From Gemmataceae bacterium (GTDB lineage: Bacteria; Planctomycetota; Planctomycetia; Gemmatales; Gemmataceae), in contig JAHBXO010000001.1 of assembly GCA_019636445.1 (NCBI GenBank), positions 248,001 through 312,000 of the forward strand: a DNA stretch of 64,000 bases, in the 5' to 3' direction. This document shows positions 24,371 through 35,237 of this stretch, piece by piece; within the stretch, counting starts at the first letter, position 1; each line of letters starts with the position of its first letter. The position numbers and the translations under genes were made by a program. Under the pieces are notes generated by a model. It had not been told where the DNA came from. It saw only the letters and a list, made by a program, of their open reading frames with translations, and ran no database searches.

Positions 24371-26605
24371 TCAGCCATAAATGATTTGGCCGGTCACGGG
24401 ATCCACGAGAAACCCGCCGACGGGTGGTGAATTGGATTGTCCCGGTTGCATGAGCGTTCCCGGCGGCGCATCCTTCGGGTCCATGTGAAAACTCATGCCG
24501 GGACCGCTGCTCGTTAGCTGATCGGGTTTTTGAGGATGCAATTGGGCTCCGTTCTGCAACGCGTCATTGAGATTGTCGATACTGTGGTTGTAAATCAGAT
24601 TCTGAAACACGCCGTTCTCGCTTGGTGGCTTGGGAAGCGGAACGGTGTAGACGTTGGAACTCCAAGGATAGCCGGCGACGGAATTTGTCAACGGATCATT
24701 CTCAGCGTTGACATGGATGATGTGCTGAGACGCCTGTGAGGTATTCGTCAAACCGGCGAGATTGCCGGCACCGAACGTGAGCAATGCGGGGGGTAAAGGC
24801 CCGGCGGCGTTAAATCCGATGGCCGGAGTGTTCGTCATAATGCCTGCGAACGACGCCATTCCACCACCCAAAGAGTGACCTGTGAACACGATATTGGCAT
24901 CGGGGTACTGCTGGCGGATGGCGCTGGCCAAACCAACGGCCTGAACGTATTGGTCTGAACCCCACAAGCCATTGACCACGTCGCTGACGCCATCCATTGC
25001 ACCGGCGGTTCCTCCGTACGCGACGACGATGGTGTTCCGACCTTGGAACTCGCCTTCATAAATCGAGGCGTTGAATCCTAAGCGGCCATCCACCCGATCC
25101 ATCAACGTCCAACCGGCCGGGGCTTCCGGCGATTCGCTGTAGGCATCCTTGGCGAGCGGAGCCAGTTGCTTGGCGGCTTCTTGCACACTGCACGATGGTC
25201 CATCCCCTGACGATTCTGAATCGTTGGGCGGTGCGTCCGTCGCGTTCGTCTGGTTTTGATCTCCGGCGGCGTTCGTCTGGTTCGCGTCATTCGTTTGGCG
25301 TTTTGCTCCCGATTTATCGTTAGTGGGTTTCGATTGAGAGACGCCACCCGGGCTACTCTTAGGCTTAGTGGGTGCTCCTGTAGACGATCCTCCAGTATTC
25401 GGCGGTGTCACCGGCGGCGGCGGCGGAGCGATCACGACCGTCGGCCCGCCCACCAGCACGGTCGGCTCCCCTTTCGCGATCGCGCTCGGAATCGCGGTCG
25501 CGCTCGTCAGGCGCGACAACGGCAACCCGCCGGCGAAGACCGTCGCGCTGCCTTCCGTGATCGGCTTGTTCGACGGCGTCATCAGGTCCGTCGCCCGCGC
25601 CACGGGCTGTCCACGGGCGATGACCGTCGGCAGGTTCCCCAGCACGACATCGACCTTGTCGTCCTTGTCGTCGACGCGGGCCACGGGCAGAATCGCCTTT
25701 CCCGGCGTGCCGTTGAAGAACTGGTCGAGCATCGATTTCAGGCGGGCCTGCAGGTCCTGGAAGTTCGCGATCAGTTGGTCGAGGTTTTGGACGCCGGCCA
25801 TGAGCGCGTCGACCATTCCCTCCACGATCATCTTCCCGAAGTATTTCCCGACGACCATGCCGGGTGAATCGTCGGCGTCGATGCCGAAGAGCGCGTCGAT
25901 GCCCTTGTCGAGCAACTTCGGCAACCCCTCGGCGACGGCCAGGTCGAGAATCTTGCTCGGGTTCTGAATCAGGTCGCCAATCTTGCCGAACGCCTCATCG
26001 ATCTTCCCGAGGATGCCATCCATCATCCCGCCGGCGGTCGACGCGGCCGCGGTCGAGACGGCGTTCGTCATCGAGTTGGAGAGCCAGTCCGCCAGCGTAT
26101 CGCTTGCGTAATCCTTCAGTTCGTCGCCGAGATACTTGAGGCCTTGTTCGATGAGAAGATCGCGGGCGTATTTCTTGATTTCATCGAAGTTCGCGTCGAT
26201 GCCCGGGAACTTGGCTTTGAGATTCCGGTAGAAGTCGGCCCATTCCACGTAGTCGCCGAAATCCCCGTCGCGGCCGGGGAATTTCGGTTCGGGCTTCGGG
26301 GCCGGGGCGTTGCCGCTCGCGGAGGCGGCCGGCTTCGTGAGCGGCCTCGCGGTCAATTTCTTCCCGATCTCGTACGCCGGAAGTTGTCCGCCTCCGCCTT
26401 GGGATTGTCCCGCCCACAGTTCGCGGACCGGCATGTCGAGCGTCAGGCCCAGCGATTGGATCGACCCGCCCCACGGCGAATGCGGCACGGCTTCGGCCGA
26501 CATCGTCCCCGCGGCACCGACCGAAGACTCCAAGGCTTTCGCGTAGCGATCCAGATCGGCGAGCAGCGCCGTCTGAAGGATCGGTTGATTGGCCAAGCGA
26601 TTCAT
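24371..26605 (-). CDS. Type VI secretion effector: PAAR-like region fused to class 3 lipase
   Basis: A 744-residue protein. The N-terminal third is helical, with an amphipathic Ala/Gly/Met stretch (about 195-225). A PAAR-like region (about 330-425) has the repeated pattern VVLGNLPTVIARGQPVARATD and AIAKGEPTVLVGGP. A Pro/Ser/Asn/Gln-rich linker (about 430-500) leads to a lipase-3/Mbeg1-like domain. Its catalytic triad is readable as S578 (GHSLGGG), D637 (NDPLTN) and H674 (NHSIDN). It lies 20 bp downstream of vgrG, the classic arrangement of a VgrG-delivered phospholipase or lipase. Start ATG 26605 follows the family. No separate immunity gene is seen next to it. Confidence 0.85.
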   Translation of the reverse strand: MNRLANQPILQTALLADLDRYAKALESSVGAAGTMSAEAVPHSPWGGSIQSLGLTLDMPVRELWAGQSQGGGGQLPAYEIGKKLTARPLTKPAASASGNAPAPKPEPKFPGRDGDFGDYVEWADFYRNLKAKFPGIDANFDEIKKYARDLLIEQGLKYLGDELKDYASDTLADWLSNSMTNAVSTAAASTAGGMMDGILGKIDEAFGKIGDLIQNPSKILDLAVAEGLPKLLDKGIDALFGIDADDSPGMVVGKYFGKMIVEGMVDALMAGVQNLDQLIANFQDLQARLKSMLDQFFNGTPGKAILPVARVDDKDDKVDVVLGNLPTVIARGQPVARATDLMTPSNKPITEGSATVFAGGLPLSRLTSATAIPSAIAKGEPTVLVGGPTVVIAPPPPPVTPPNTGGSSTGAPTKPKSSPGGVSQSKPTNDKSGAKRQTNDANQTNAAGDQNQTNATDAPPNDSESSGDGPSCSVQEAAKQLAPLAKDAYSESPEAPAGWTLMDRVDGRLGFNASIYEGEFQGRNTIVVAYGGTAGAMDGVSDVVNGLWGSDQYVQAVGLASAIRQQYPDANIVFTGHSLGGGMASFAGIMTNTPAIGFNAAGPLPPALLTFGAGNLAGLTNTSQASQHIIHVNAENDPLTNSVAGYPWSSNVYTVPLPKPPSENGVFQNLIYNHSIDNLNDALQNGAQLHPQKPDQLTSSGPGMSFHMDPKDAPPGTLMQPGQSNSPPVGGFLVDPVTGQIIYG

Positions 26606-26625
26606 GACGGTTCCGGGATGGGGTC

Positions 26626-28725
26626 TCAGTTCAACTTGATCGGCGCACCCTTCAGGGACAATTCCGTCGACGCTTCCACGTCCGTCCGCGCGCCCTTGAG
26701 TTGGGCCAGCTTGAAGCCCTGGACGCGCGTCACGGCCCCCATCGCCGTCAACAGTACGCCGCCGGTCACGTTGGTCACCGGGGCCGTCATGCTGCAATTC
26801 GCGGCACCGGCCACGGCCACGATCGTCCCACTAATGGTGATCAGCCCGGCCTGGTTCATCGTGATCATCGACGCGCCGCACTTGAGCGTGATCGACGTGC
26901 CGGCCGTTATGACAATGTTCTCGCCGACCGTCGTGGTTTGATTGGTTCCAATCGTTTCCGTCTGATCCGTGCCCACGGAGATCGTCTGCTTCGCCCCGAT
27001 CGTCTCCGTTTGATTCACTCCGATCTTGATCGTTTGATTGTTCCCCACCTCTTCGAAATCGTCCACGCCCACCTTCGCCGTCCGGTTGTTCCCCACCACC
27101 GTGTCCTGGTTGTACTGGGCGTGGACGAACATCCGCTCCTTGCCCTTCGTGTCGTCGAAGCTCATCTCATTGAAGCCGCCCCCGCCGGGGTACGTGTTCG
27201 ACTTCATCCCGCTCACCATCTTCTGCTCGGGCAGCTTGAACGGAGGCGTTTCGCGCTCGTTGTAGACGCGACCCACCACGATCGGCCGGTCCGGGTCGCC
27301 GTCCAGGAACGACACGATCACCTCCTCGCCGACCCGCGGAATGCAGACGCCGCCGAACCCCTTGCCGGCGTGCGGCGTCGCCACGCGCACCCACGGGGAA
27401 TTCGAGCCGTCCATCGAACCGGACCGGTCCCAGTGGAAGTGGAGCTTCACGCGGCCGTGCTTGTCGGTGAAGATCTCCTCGCCCGGCGGGCCGACGACCA
27501 CGGCGGTCTGCACGCCGTCGATGCGCGGGCGCGGCGTCTCGCGCGCGGGGCGGTAGACGGTGCCGGCCGGGATGCAGGTGAAGCGATTGGAATAGTCGAA
27601 CCCGACCGCGTCGTTCGACCGCAAACCGCCCGCCTCCATGTCGTGGCTGATGCTGGTGACGATGTACTTGCCGTCGGCCTTCATCGCCTGCGAGGGCTGG
27701 TCGGCGGCGGCGAACGTGGCGCGGTGGCCGGCGACCAGCGAGTGCGCGTTGCCGGAACCGGTCAGCTCGATGGCGGGCACGGCCCGCTCCTGCGCGCGGA
27801 CCTTCGCGAGGCGGCGGTTCTCCTCGGTCATCGTCCGCAGGCTCGCCGGCTGGGCACCGCCGCCGAAGTCCACCGCGTCGAACCGCCGCGCGTAGTCGCC
27901 AGGGTACTCGTATACCTCAAGACTCGGAATCGGCCCCGACGCCAGCCGGTGCGACGCCTGCCCGACCGTCAGCTCGCTGCCGATGGTCGATTCCGCCGCC
28001 AGCGTTTCGTGCGGCAGCTGGAAGTGGTGGTCCCGCAACTGCACGCGCCCGGGCACGATCTGCTGCGACTTGCCGAGGTCGTGGATCGCCTCGTCGTCGA
28101 GCCGGTCGACTTCGGACAGATTGCGCAGGCGGATCGGCGTCGGCAGGTCGGGGTGCGATGCCGTCCCGTCCGCCAGCACCATCGTGTGCCCGGCGTTCGT
28201 GTGCTTGAAGAAGTAATAGATGCCTTCTTCCTCCATCAGTCGGCTGGCGAACGCGAAGTCCGACTCGCGGTACTGGGCGCAGAACTCGCGCTTCGGGTAC
28301 TTCTCGTGCAGGTTCACCTCGCGGGGGATGTCGCCGAGGATTTCCTTGAGGATTTCCGGCGTGGACTTGCGGACGAAGATGCGGCTCTGGAACTTCTGCG
28401 TGAGCAGCCAGAAGTGGGGAACCAGTTCGAGGAAGTAGTGGGTGAACTCGTGGTCGGTGCCGCCCTGGGTGAAGCGGCTGACGATTCCGTGGAAGTGGCG
28501 TTCGTTGCGCTTCGGGGCGGCGAGCCGGATGGCGGCGGGCCGGCCGAGGATCTGGTCGAAGTCGATGCGCGTGCCGCGCTTCGCCCGCGCCCGCACCGTG
28601 ACGCGGAACGGGTGCGAGAGCGATTCCTTGGCCTGGAAGCCGACGGGGACGAGGACATTCGGCCCGAGCGGTGTATTCAGGGTCAGCGCACGGCCGACCT
28701 GCGTGGAGACAACGGCGGCAGACAT
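26626..28725 (-). CDS. vgrG: Type VI secretion system tip protein VgrG
   Basis: A 699-residue spike protein. The gp27-like part (about 1-370) includes NERHFHGIVSRFTQGGTDHE and the conserved YRESDFAFASRLMEEEGIYY. The gp5 OB-fold (about 395-475) has DKHGRVKLHFHWDR, SPWVRVATPHAG and the G-IPRVGEEVIVSFLDGDPD core. The C-terminal beta-helix is built of short repeats of the type GxNQTxxIG (about 540-610). It caps the Hcp tube and carries the PAAR-like effector encoded just downstream. No tssB/C, clpV or hcp genes occur in this window, so this is an orphan vgrG/effector island. Confidence 0.95.
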   Translation of the reverse strand: MSAAVVSTQVGRALTLNTPLGPNVLVPVGFQAKESLSHPFRVTVRARAKRGTRIDFDQILGRPAAIRLAAPKRNERHFHGIVSRFTQGGTDHEFTHYFLELVPHFWLLTQKFQSRIFVRKSTPEILKEILGDIPREVNLHEKYPKREFCAQYRESDFAFASRLMEEEGIYYFFKHTNAGHTMVLADGTASHPDLPTPIRLRNLSEVDRLDDEAIHDLGKSQQIVPGRVQLRDHHFQLPHETLAAESTIGSELTVGQASHRLASGPIPSLEVYEYPGDYARRFDAVDFGGGAQPASLRTMTEENRRLAKVRAQERAVPAIELTGSGNAHSLVAGHRATFAAADQPSQAMKADGKYIVTSISHDMEAGGLRSNDAVGFDYSNRFTCIPAGTVYRPARETPRPRIDGVQTAVVVGPPGEEIFTDKHGRVKLHFHWDRSGSMDGSNSPWVRVATPHAGKGFGGVCIPRVGEEVIVSFLDGDPDRPIVVGRVYNERETPPFKLPEQKMVSGMKSNTYPGGGGFNEMSFDDTKGKERMFVHAQYNQDTVVGNNRTAKVGVDDFEEVGNNQTIKIGVNQTETIGAKQTISVGTDQTETIGTNQTTTVGENIVITAGTSITLKCGASMITMNQAGLITISGTIVAVAGAANCSMTAPVTNVTGGVLLTAMGAVTRVQGFKLAQLKGARTDVEASTELSLKGAPIKLN

Positions 28726-29335
28726 GGGGCGGGCGGCTCCGTTTGCGAGGGGTCACGGGCAGCGTTGTGCAAGGCGATACGGACGAAGTGCCGATTCAGA
28801 TGGCGCGGGAAGGAAAGTTTCGGCGCGTTCGCAAAGTCACCGCTCGTCATTCCGCCGCCACCGCGCCACCCTCCGGCGGAAAGACGCCCGAATTCCGGAA
28901 GCGCCTATGCCCATCAACGACTTAGGTCCGATTCGCTCCGCAGCCACTCCGGGGCCGAAGGCTGGCAGAGCGGATTTAGCGGGTGGGTTTTGTGTTGAAG
29001 TGGGTCGCGCAAAGGCTCGCGAAGTCGAAGGTATTCGGCCCCGGATGGGGCCGGGGGTTGCAGCCACGGGGGGAGAAACTTCTACCGAATGACAGGTCGG
29101 TGCATCGCTCGGAAAGAAGAGAATGTTCGAGCCGCGAGAAGACGAGGATGGGGGGAGAGCTGTTCTCGAGTCGGTGTAGCGAATTCTGGTTAGCCCGACG
29201 CGCCAGCGAGGGCGAGTCCGCTCTCCGTAAGGTCTCCCTCGCTGGCGCGTCGGGCTAACACAGACCTGGCAAGATCCGCTCCATCAACTTGGGAACCGCT
29301 TTAAACTCGGCTTCGCGCAGCTCGGTGTCGGCGAA
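28726..29335. other. 610-bp region without a convincing gene
   Basis: All open frames here are short and lack family patterns, codon-position bias or a good start. Contents recognisable by eye are a perfect 24-bp inverted repeat at 29189-29259 and degenerate GC-rich words such as ggccccggatggggccggg near 29037. It separates the vgrG unit (reading away) from the 3' end of the esterase gene. Confidence 0.6.
29189..29259. repeat. Perfect 24-bp inverted repeat (TTAGCCCGACGCGCCAGCGAGGG type)
   Basis: gttagcccgacgcgccagcg plus aggg (29189-29212) pairs without mismatch with 29236-29259 across a 23-nt loop. There is no T tract, so it is not a simple terminator, though it lies 3' of the esterase gene. 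Repeats of this wording are common in Gemmata-type genomes (from memory). Confidence 0.85.
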
Positions 29336-31420
<2,085 letters not shown>

Positions 31421-31516
31421 CTATGACCCGGCCGGCATCGCGAACGCCGGGGGCCGCAGTCGCTACACCATAGGGAGGCGAGAGAAGCGGAACCGGACTC
31501 GAAAGGACCCACGAAC

Positions 31517-32692
31517 ATGATGCGGACCCGATTGGCCGTGTTGCTTCTATTGATGAGTTCGAGTTCGGGCTACGGTGGCGAACCGGAACTTGCGGACGTG
31601 TTCGTGCCGAAGGCGGACGGGTTCGCGTCGATCCGGATTCCATCGGTTGTGGTGGGCAAGAACGGCACGGTGTTGGCGTTCGCCGAGGGCCGCGCTGCCG
31701 ACGCGGATCAGGCCAAGAACAAGATCGTGCTGAAGCGCAGCACGGACGGCGGCAAGACGTGGGGCAAGCTGGCCGTGATCGCCGAGGATGGCGACAAGGC
31801 GCTGAACAACCCGTGCGCCGTAGTGGAGCGTGAGAGCGGTCGCGTGTTGCTCATGTACCAGTCGTACCCGGCCGGGGTCGGCGAGCGCAGCGGGGCCATC
31901 CAGCCCGGCTACGACGGCGCGCGGATTGTGCGGAACTGGCTGATCGTCAGCGACGACCACGGCGCCAGCTGGTCCCAGCCGCGGGACCTCACGCGCGAGA
32001 CGAAACGGGAAAAAGTGGTGACGACGCTCGCCGGCGGTCCGGGCATCGGCATTCAACTTCGCCACGGTCCGCACGCCGGCCGCATCCTGATGCCCTTCAA
32101 CGAGGGGCCGTTCGGCGCGTGGAACATTTACGCCGTCTACAGCGACGATCGCGGCAAGACCTGGACGATGGGCGACGTTGCCCCGGGCGGGACGATGGAA
32201 GTGAAGGGAAAGCCCACGAGCACCGTCAACGAGGCTCAATTCGTGGAATTGCAGGATGGCTCGATCCGCTTCAACGTCCGCCGTTGGGCGGGCCGGGCGG
32301 TGCGAAAGACCTGCGTGAGCAAGGATGGCGGCCGAACCTGGTCGAAGGTGGAGGACGTACCCGAACTCGTCGATCCGGGTTGCATGGGGTCGATTTTGCG
32401 GTACTCCGATCGGGCGGAGGGCGCCCGCAGCCGATTGCTCTATTCGGGGCCGCAGAGCACCAAACGGGAAAACGGGACGGTGTTCGTCAGCTACGACGAA
32501 GGGAAGACGTGGCCGACGAAGCGCGTCCTCTGCAAGGATGCGTTTGCGTATTCCTGTCTGACGGCCCTGCCGGACGGTACGATCGGCTGCCTGTATGAAG
32601 CGGGCGGAACGAAGACGATCGTCTTCGCCCGGTTTACGCTCGAATGGCTGACGAACGGGACCGATGCGCCGGTCTCGAAAAACGATCGCTGA
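31517..32692 (+). CDS. Exo-alpha-sialidase-like protein (GH33, BNR repeats)
   Basis: A 391-residue secreted beta-propeller (signal peptide ending near SSGYGG). It has the sialidase N-terminal RIP motif (FASIRIPSVV) and five Asp-box repeats: STDGGKTWGK, SDDHGASWSQ, SDDRGKTWTM, SKDGGRTWSK and SYDEGKTWPT. An arginine in the RHGPHAGRIL region and GCLYEAGG near the C-terminus match GH33 members. It should release terminal sialic acid or a related nonulosonic acid, but many planctomycete paralogues act on unknown glycans. It is divergent from the double esterase and 31 bp upstream of comM. Confidence 0.87.
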   Translation: MMRTRLAVLLLLMSSSSGYGGEPELADVFVPKADGFASIRIPSVVVGKNGTVLAFAEGRAADADQAKNKIVLKRSTDGGKTWGKLAVIAEDGDKALNNPCAVVERESGRVLLMYQSYPAGVGERSGAIQPGYDGARIVRNWLIVSDDHGASWSQPRDLTRETKREKVVTTLAGGPGIGIQLRHGPHAGRILMPFNEGPFGAWNIYAVYSDDRGKTWTMGDVAPGGTMEVKGKPTSTVNEAQFVELQDGSIRFNVRRWAGRAVRKTCVSKDGGRTWSKVEDVPELVDPGCMGSILRYSDRAEGARSRLLYSGPQSTKRENGTVFVSYDEGKTWPTKRVLCKDAFAYSCLTALPDGTIGCLYEAGGTKTIVFARFTLEWLTNGTDAPVSKNDR

Positions 32693-32723
32693 CTCCGGTG
32701 ACCATCCCCCATTGGGACCGCCC

Positions 32724-34259
32724 ATGCTCGCCAAGCTGCATTCGTTCACGCTGCTCGGCATCGACGCCCTCCCTGTCGAAGTCGAGGTCGATCTCGCCGG
32801 CGGCATGGGGAAGATCGTCCTCGTCGGCCTGCCGGAACTCGCAGTCAAGGAATCGGTCCACCGCATCGAACGCGCGCTCGCCAACCTGGGTTACGCCCGG
32901 CCGCTTGGGCGGTTGATCATTTCGCTGGCCCCCGCCGACCTGCGCAAGGAAGGGGGCGCCTTCGACCTGCCGATCGCGCTCGGCATCCTCGTCGCCACCG
33001 GGCAGATCAAACCGGAACAGATCGCCGCCTTCGCCACCGTCGGGGAACTCGCGCTCGACGGCAGCGTGCGCCCCGTGCGCGGGGCGCTCTCGATCGCGAT
33101 GGCGGCGCGCGCCCAAGGGGTGAAGAAGCTGCTCGTGCCGCGCGAGAACGCCCGCGAGGCGTCGGTCGTCGCCGAAGTGGAGGTCTTCGGCGTCACGTCG
33201 CTGGCCGAGGCGGTCGGCATCGTCACCGGTGCCGTGGCCGTCGATCCCGTGTCTCCGGGAATGGACGAGATCGCCGAGCGGTTGAACAAGTACGACGTGG
33301 ACTTCGCCGACGTGCGCGGGCAGGAGAGCGCGAAGCGGGCCGTGACGATCGCGGCGGCGGGTTCGCACAACCTGCTGATGCTCGGCTCGCCGGGCAGCGG
33401 CAAGACGATGCTCGCGCGCCGCCTGCCGACGATCCTCCCGCCCCTGACGCCGGACGAAAGCCTCGAGACGACGCGCATCTACTCCGCCGTCGGCCGCATG
33501 GCGCCCGGCGAGGCGCTGCTGACGACGCGCCCCTTCCGCAGTCCGCACCACACCATCAGCGATGCCGGCATGGTCGGCGGCGGCAGCACGCCCCAGCCCG
33601 GCGAAATCTCGCTGGCGCACCACGGTGTGCTCTTCCTGGACGAACTCCCGGAGTTCAACCGCCGCAGCCTCGAAGTGCTGCGTCAGCCGCTGGAGGAAGG
33701 CGCCGTCACCATCGTGCGGGCGGCGCACAGTACGAAGTTTCCCGCGAACTTCATTCTCGTCGCGTCCATGAACCCGTGCCCGTGCGGCTACCTCGGCGAC
33801 CCGAAGCACCAGTGCAAGTGTTCGCCGATCGCGGTGGAGAAGTATCTCGGCCGGCTGAGCGGGCCGCTGCTCGACCGCATCGACCTGCACATCGAGGTGC
33901 CGAGCGTTCCGTACGCGGAGTTGTCGAAGCTGACGGACGGGACGAGCAGCGCGACGATGCGGGAGCAGGTGGACAAGGCACGGGCGATCCAGCAGGCGCG
34001 CTTCGGGAAGCGGGCGAACGCCGTGAACAGCCGGATGACGCCGCGGGAGATGCGGAAGTTCGCCGCGCCCGATGCCGGCGGGCGGAGCCTGTTGCAAACG
34101 GCGATGGATTCGTTGGGCCTCTCGGCGCGGGCGCACGACCGCATCTTGAAAGTGGCGCGCACCATCGCCGACCTCGACGGCAGCGAGCACTTGCAGGAAT
34201 CGCACATCTCGGAGGCGATCACCTACCGCACGCTGGACCGCAAGCTGTGGGAGCGGTGA
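32724..34259 (+). CDS. comM: YifB/ComM-type Mg-chelatase-like AAA+ ATPase
   Basis: A 511-residue protein with the ComM order: a Lon-like N-terminal domain (1-180), a Mg-chelatase AAA+ module with Walker A GSPGSGKT (221-228) and Walker B GVLFLDE (301-307), a zinc-like CPCGYLGDPKHQCKC segment, and a C-terminal MgChl domain. In transformable bacteria ComM is a branch-migration helicase that extends incoming DNA during recombination. ATG 32724 gives the conserved N-terminus MLAKLHSFTLLGIDALPVEV; an ATG at 32664 overlaps the sialidase gene. It heads a short run with the GNAT gene. Confidence 0.95.
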   Translation: MLAKLHSFTLLGIDALPVEVEVDLAGGMGKIVLVGLPELAVKESVHRIERALANLGYARPLGRLIISLAPADLRKEGGAFDLPIALGILVATGQIKPEQIAAFATVGELALDGSVRPVRGALSIAMAARAQGVKKLLVPRENAREASVVAEVEVFGVTSLAEAVGIVTGAVAVDPVSPGMDEIAERLNKYDVDFADVRGQESAKRAVTIAAAGSHNLLMLGSPGSGKTMLARRLPTILPPLTPDESLETTRIYSAVGRMAPGEALLTTRPFRSPHHTISDAGMVGGGSTPQPGEISLAHHGVLFLDELPEFNRRSLEVLRQPLEEGAVTIVRAAHSTKFPANFILVASMNPCPCGYLGDPKHQCKCSPIAVEKYLGRLSGPLLDRIDLHIEVPSVPYAELSKLTDGTSSATMREQVDKARAIQQARFGKRANAVNSRMTPREMRKFAAPDAGGRSLLQTAMDSLGLSARAHDRILKVARTIADLDGSEHLQESHISEAITYRTLDRKLWER

Positions 34260-34271
34260 GGAGGCTTCGTC

Positions 34272-34934
34272 ATGGCCGGGACGGATGATCCGCTTGGTGT
34301 TCCTGAATCGCCTTCGATTCGCGTCATTCAATTGGTCGATGCCTCGGCCATCGGGACGCCCCAAGCGCTTGTCTCCGCCGAACTCCATCGTTCCATGACA
34401 TCCGAGGATTTGGTGTCTGTGGAGGATTCATGGATGCCGGCCCGGGAGATGGGTTTCGCGATAGGGTTGCGGGACGGTCGCACCCTCGAACATCGTCATT
34501 GGGATTGGCGTCGAAAAATCGAAAGCTTGAAGTCCGGCCGACATCAGATCATCAGTATTCGTCGCCATGGTCAGTTCGAAGGATTGATGGCCGTACTGGT
34601 CGAACCTCGATCGTCGCGTTTGATTCCCGGAGGTGATTCCGTCTTGTATGTGGATTACCTCGAGGCCGCGCCATGGAACCTGAAAGGGATGACTGACCGG
34701 CCGCGATATTTGGGCATTGGAACCCGGTTGATCGCGGAAGCGGTGCTGATCAGTCGCGAGATGGGACTTGAGGGACGCGTCGGACTTCACGCCCTGCCGC
34801 AGGCGGAGGAGTTTTATCTCAATCGTTGTGGCATGATGCGATTCGGCCACGACGAACACTATTACGACTTGCCGTATTTCGAGTACACTAAACAGGGCGC
34901 GAGTCGGTTTCTCGCGTCTTTGAAAATCGGGTGA
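34272..34934 (+). CDS. GNAT-like acetyltransferase domain protein
   Basis: A 220-residue protein. The C-terminal half has the acetyl-CoA binding pattern R-x-x-G-x-G (RYLGIGTRLIAEAVLISREM) followed by GRVGLHALPQAEEFYLNRCG and MMRFG, the usual GNAT motif A/B arrangement. The N-terminal 80 residues match nothing I recognise. It lies 12 bp after comM and 3 bp before a small repeat protein whose SD overlaps its stop codon. The pairing suggests the small protein is a partner or substrate; a toxin-antitoxin reading is possible but unsupported. Confidence 0.78.
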   Translation: MAGTDDPLGVPESPSIRVIQLVDASAIGTPQALVSAELHRSMTSEDLVSVEDSWMPAREMGFAIGLRDGRTLEHRHWDWRRKIESLKSGRHQIISIRRHGQFEGLMAVLVEPRSSRLIPGGDSVLYVDYLEAAPWNLKGMTDRPRYLGIGTRLIAEAVLISREMGLEGRVGLHALPQAEEFYLNRCGMMRFGHDEHYYDLPYFEYTKQGASRFLASLKIG

Positions 34935-34937
34935 GAC

Positions 34938-35192
34938 ATGGTCCCGACGAAACATCCCTTCGAGGTCGCGGCCCTCGCCGAAGGCGGCATGCCCGTCGCG
35001 GCGGGGCCTCCCGTCGACCGCGAGGAAGCACGAGACGACGCGTTCCTTCTCGCCGCGCTCGCCGAAGGCGGCATGCCGATCTCCGCAGGCGGTCCCGGCC
35101 CAATGCCATCCGTTTCCGTTCGCCCTCTCGTGTTGCTTACCACGGCGTCGACTGGCGCGCAGGTCCGTTCCGGTTCTCATCCAACCGATTGA
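34938..35192 (+). CDS. Small protein with two 28-residue repeats, coupled to the GNAT gene
   Basis: An 84-residue protein starting 3 bp after the GNAT stop, with SD GGTGAG overlapping that stop, so translation is likely coupled. It contains two copies of an AALAEGGMP-(V/I)-(A/S)-AG module. The DNA word ctcgccgaaggcggcatgcc occurs identically at 34974-34993 and 35058-35077, exactly 84 bp (28 codons) apart. No signal peptide or known domain. It could be a substrate, antitoxin or modified peptide precursor; there is no proof for any of these. Confidence 0.6.
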   Translation: MVPTKHPFEVAALAEGGMPVAAGPPVDREEARDDAFLLAALAEGGMPISAGGPGPMPSVSVRPLVLLTTASTGAQVRSGSHPTD

Positions 35193-35237
35193 CGACCATC
35201 GTTCGACTTGCATGCTCCGAAAAGCGCCGCCCCGCCC

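Noticed and set aside
26701..28998. Plus-strand open frame of about 760 codons opposite vgrG
   Set aside because: Antisense shadow; Arg/Val/His-rich with no domain, while the minus strand encodes a complete VgrG.
28726..29335. Short frames in the gap upstream of vgrG considered as immunity genes
   Set aside because: None has a plausible start, signal peptide, hydrophobic helix or codon-position bias.
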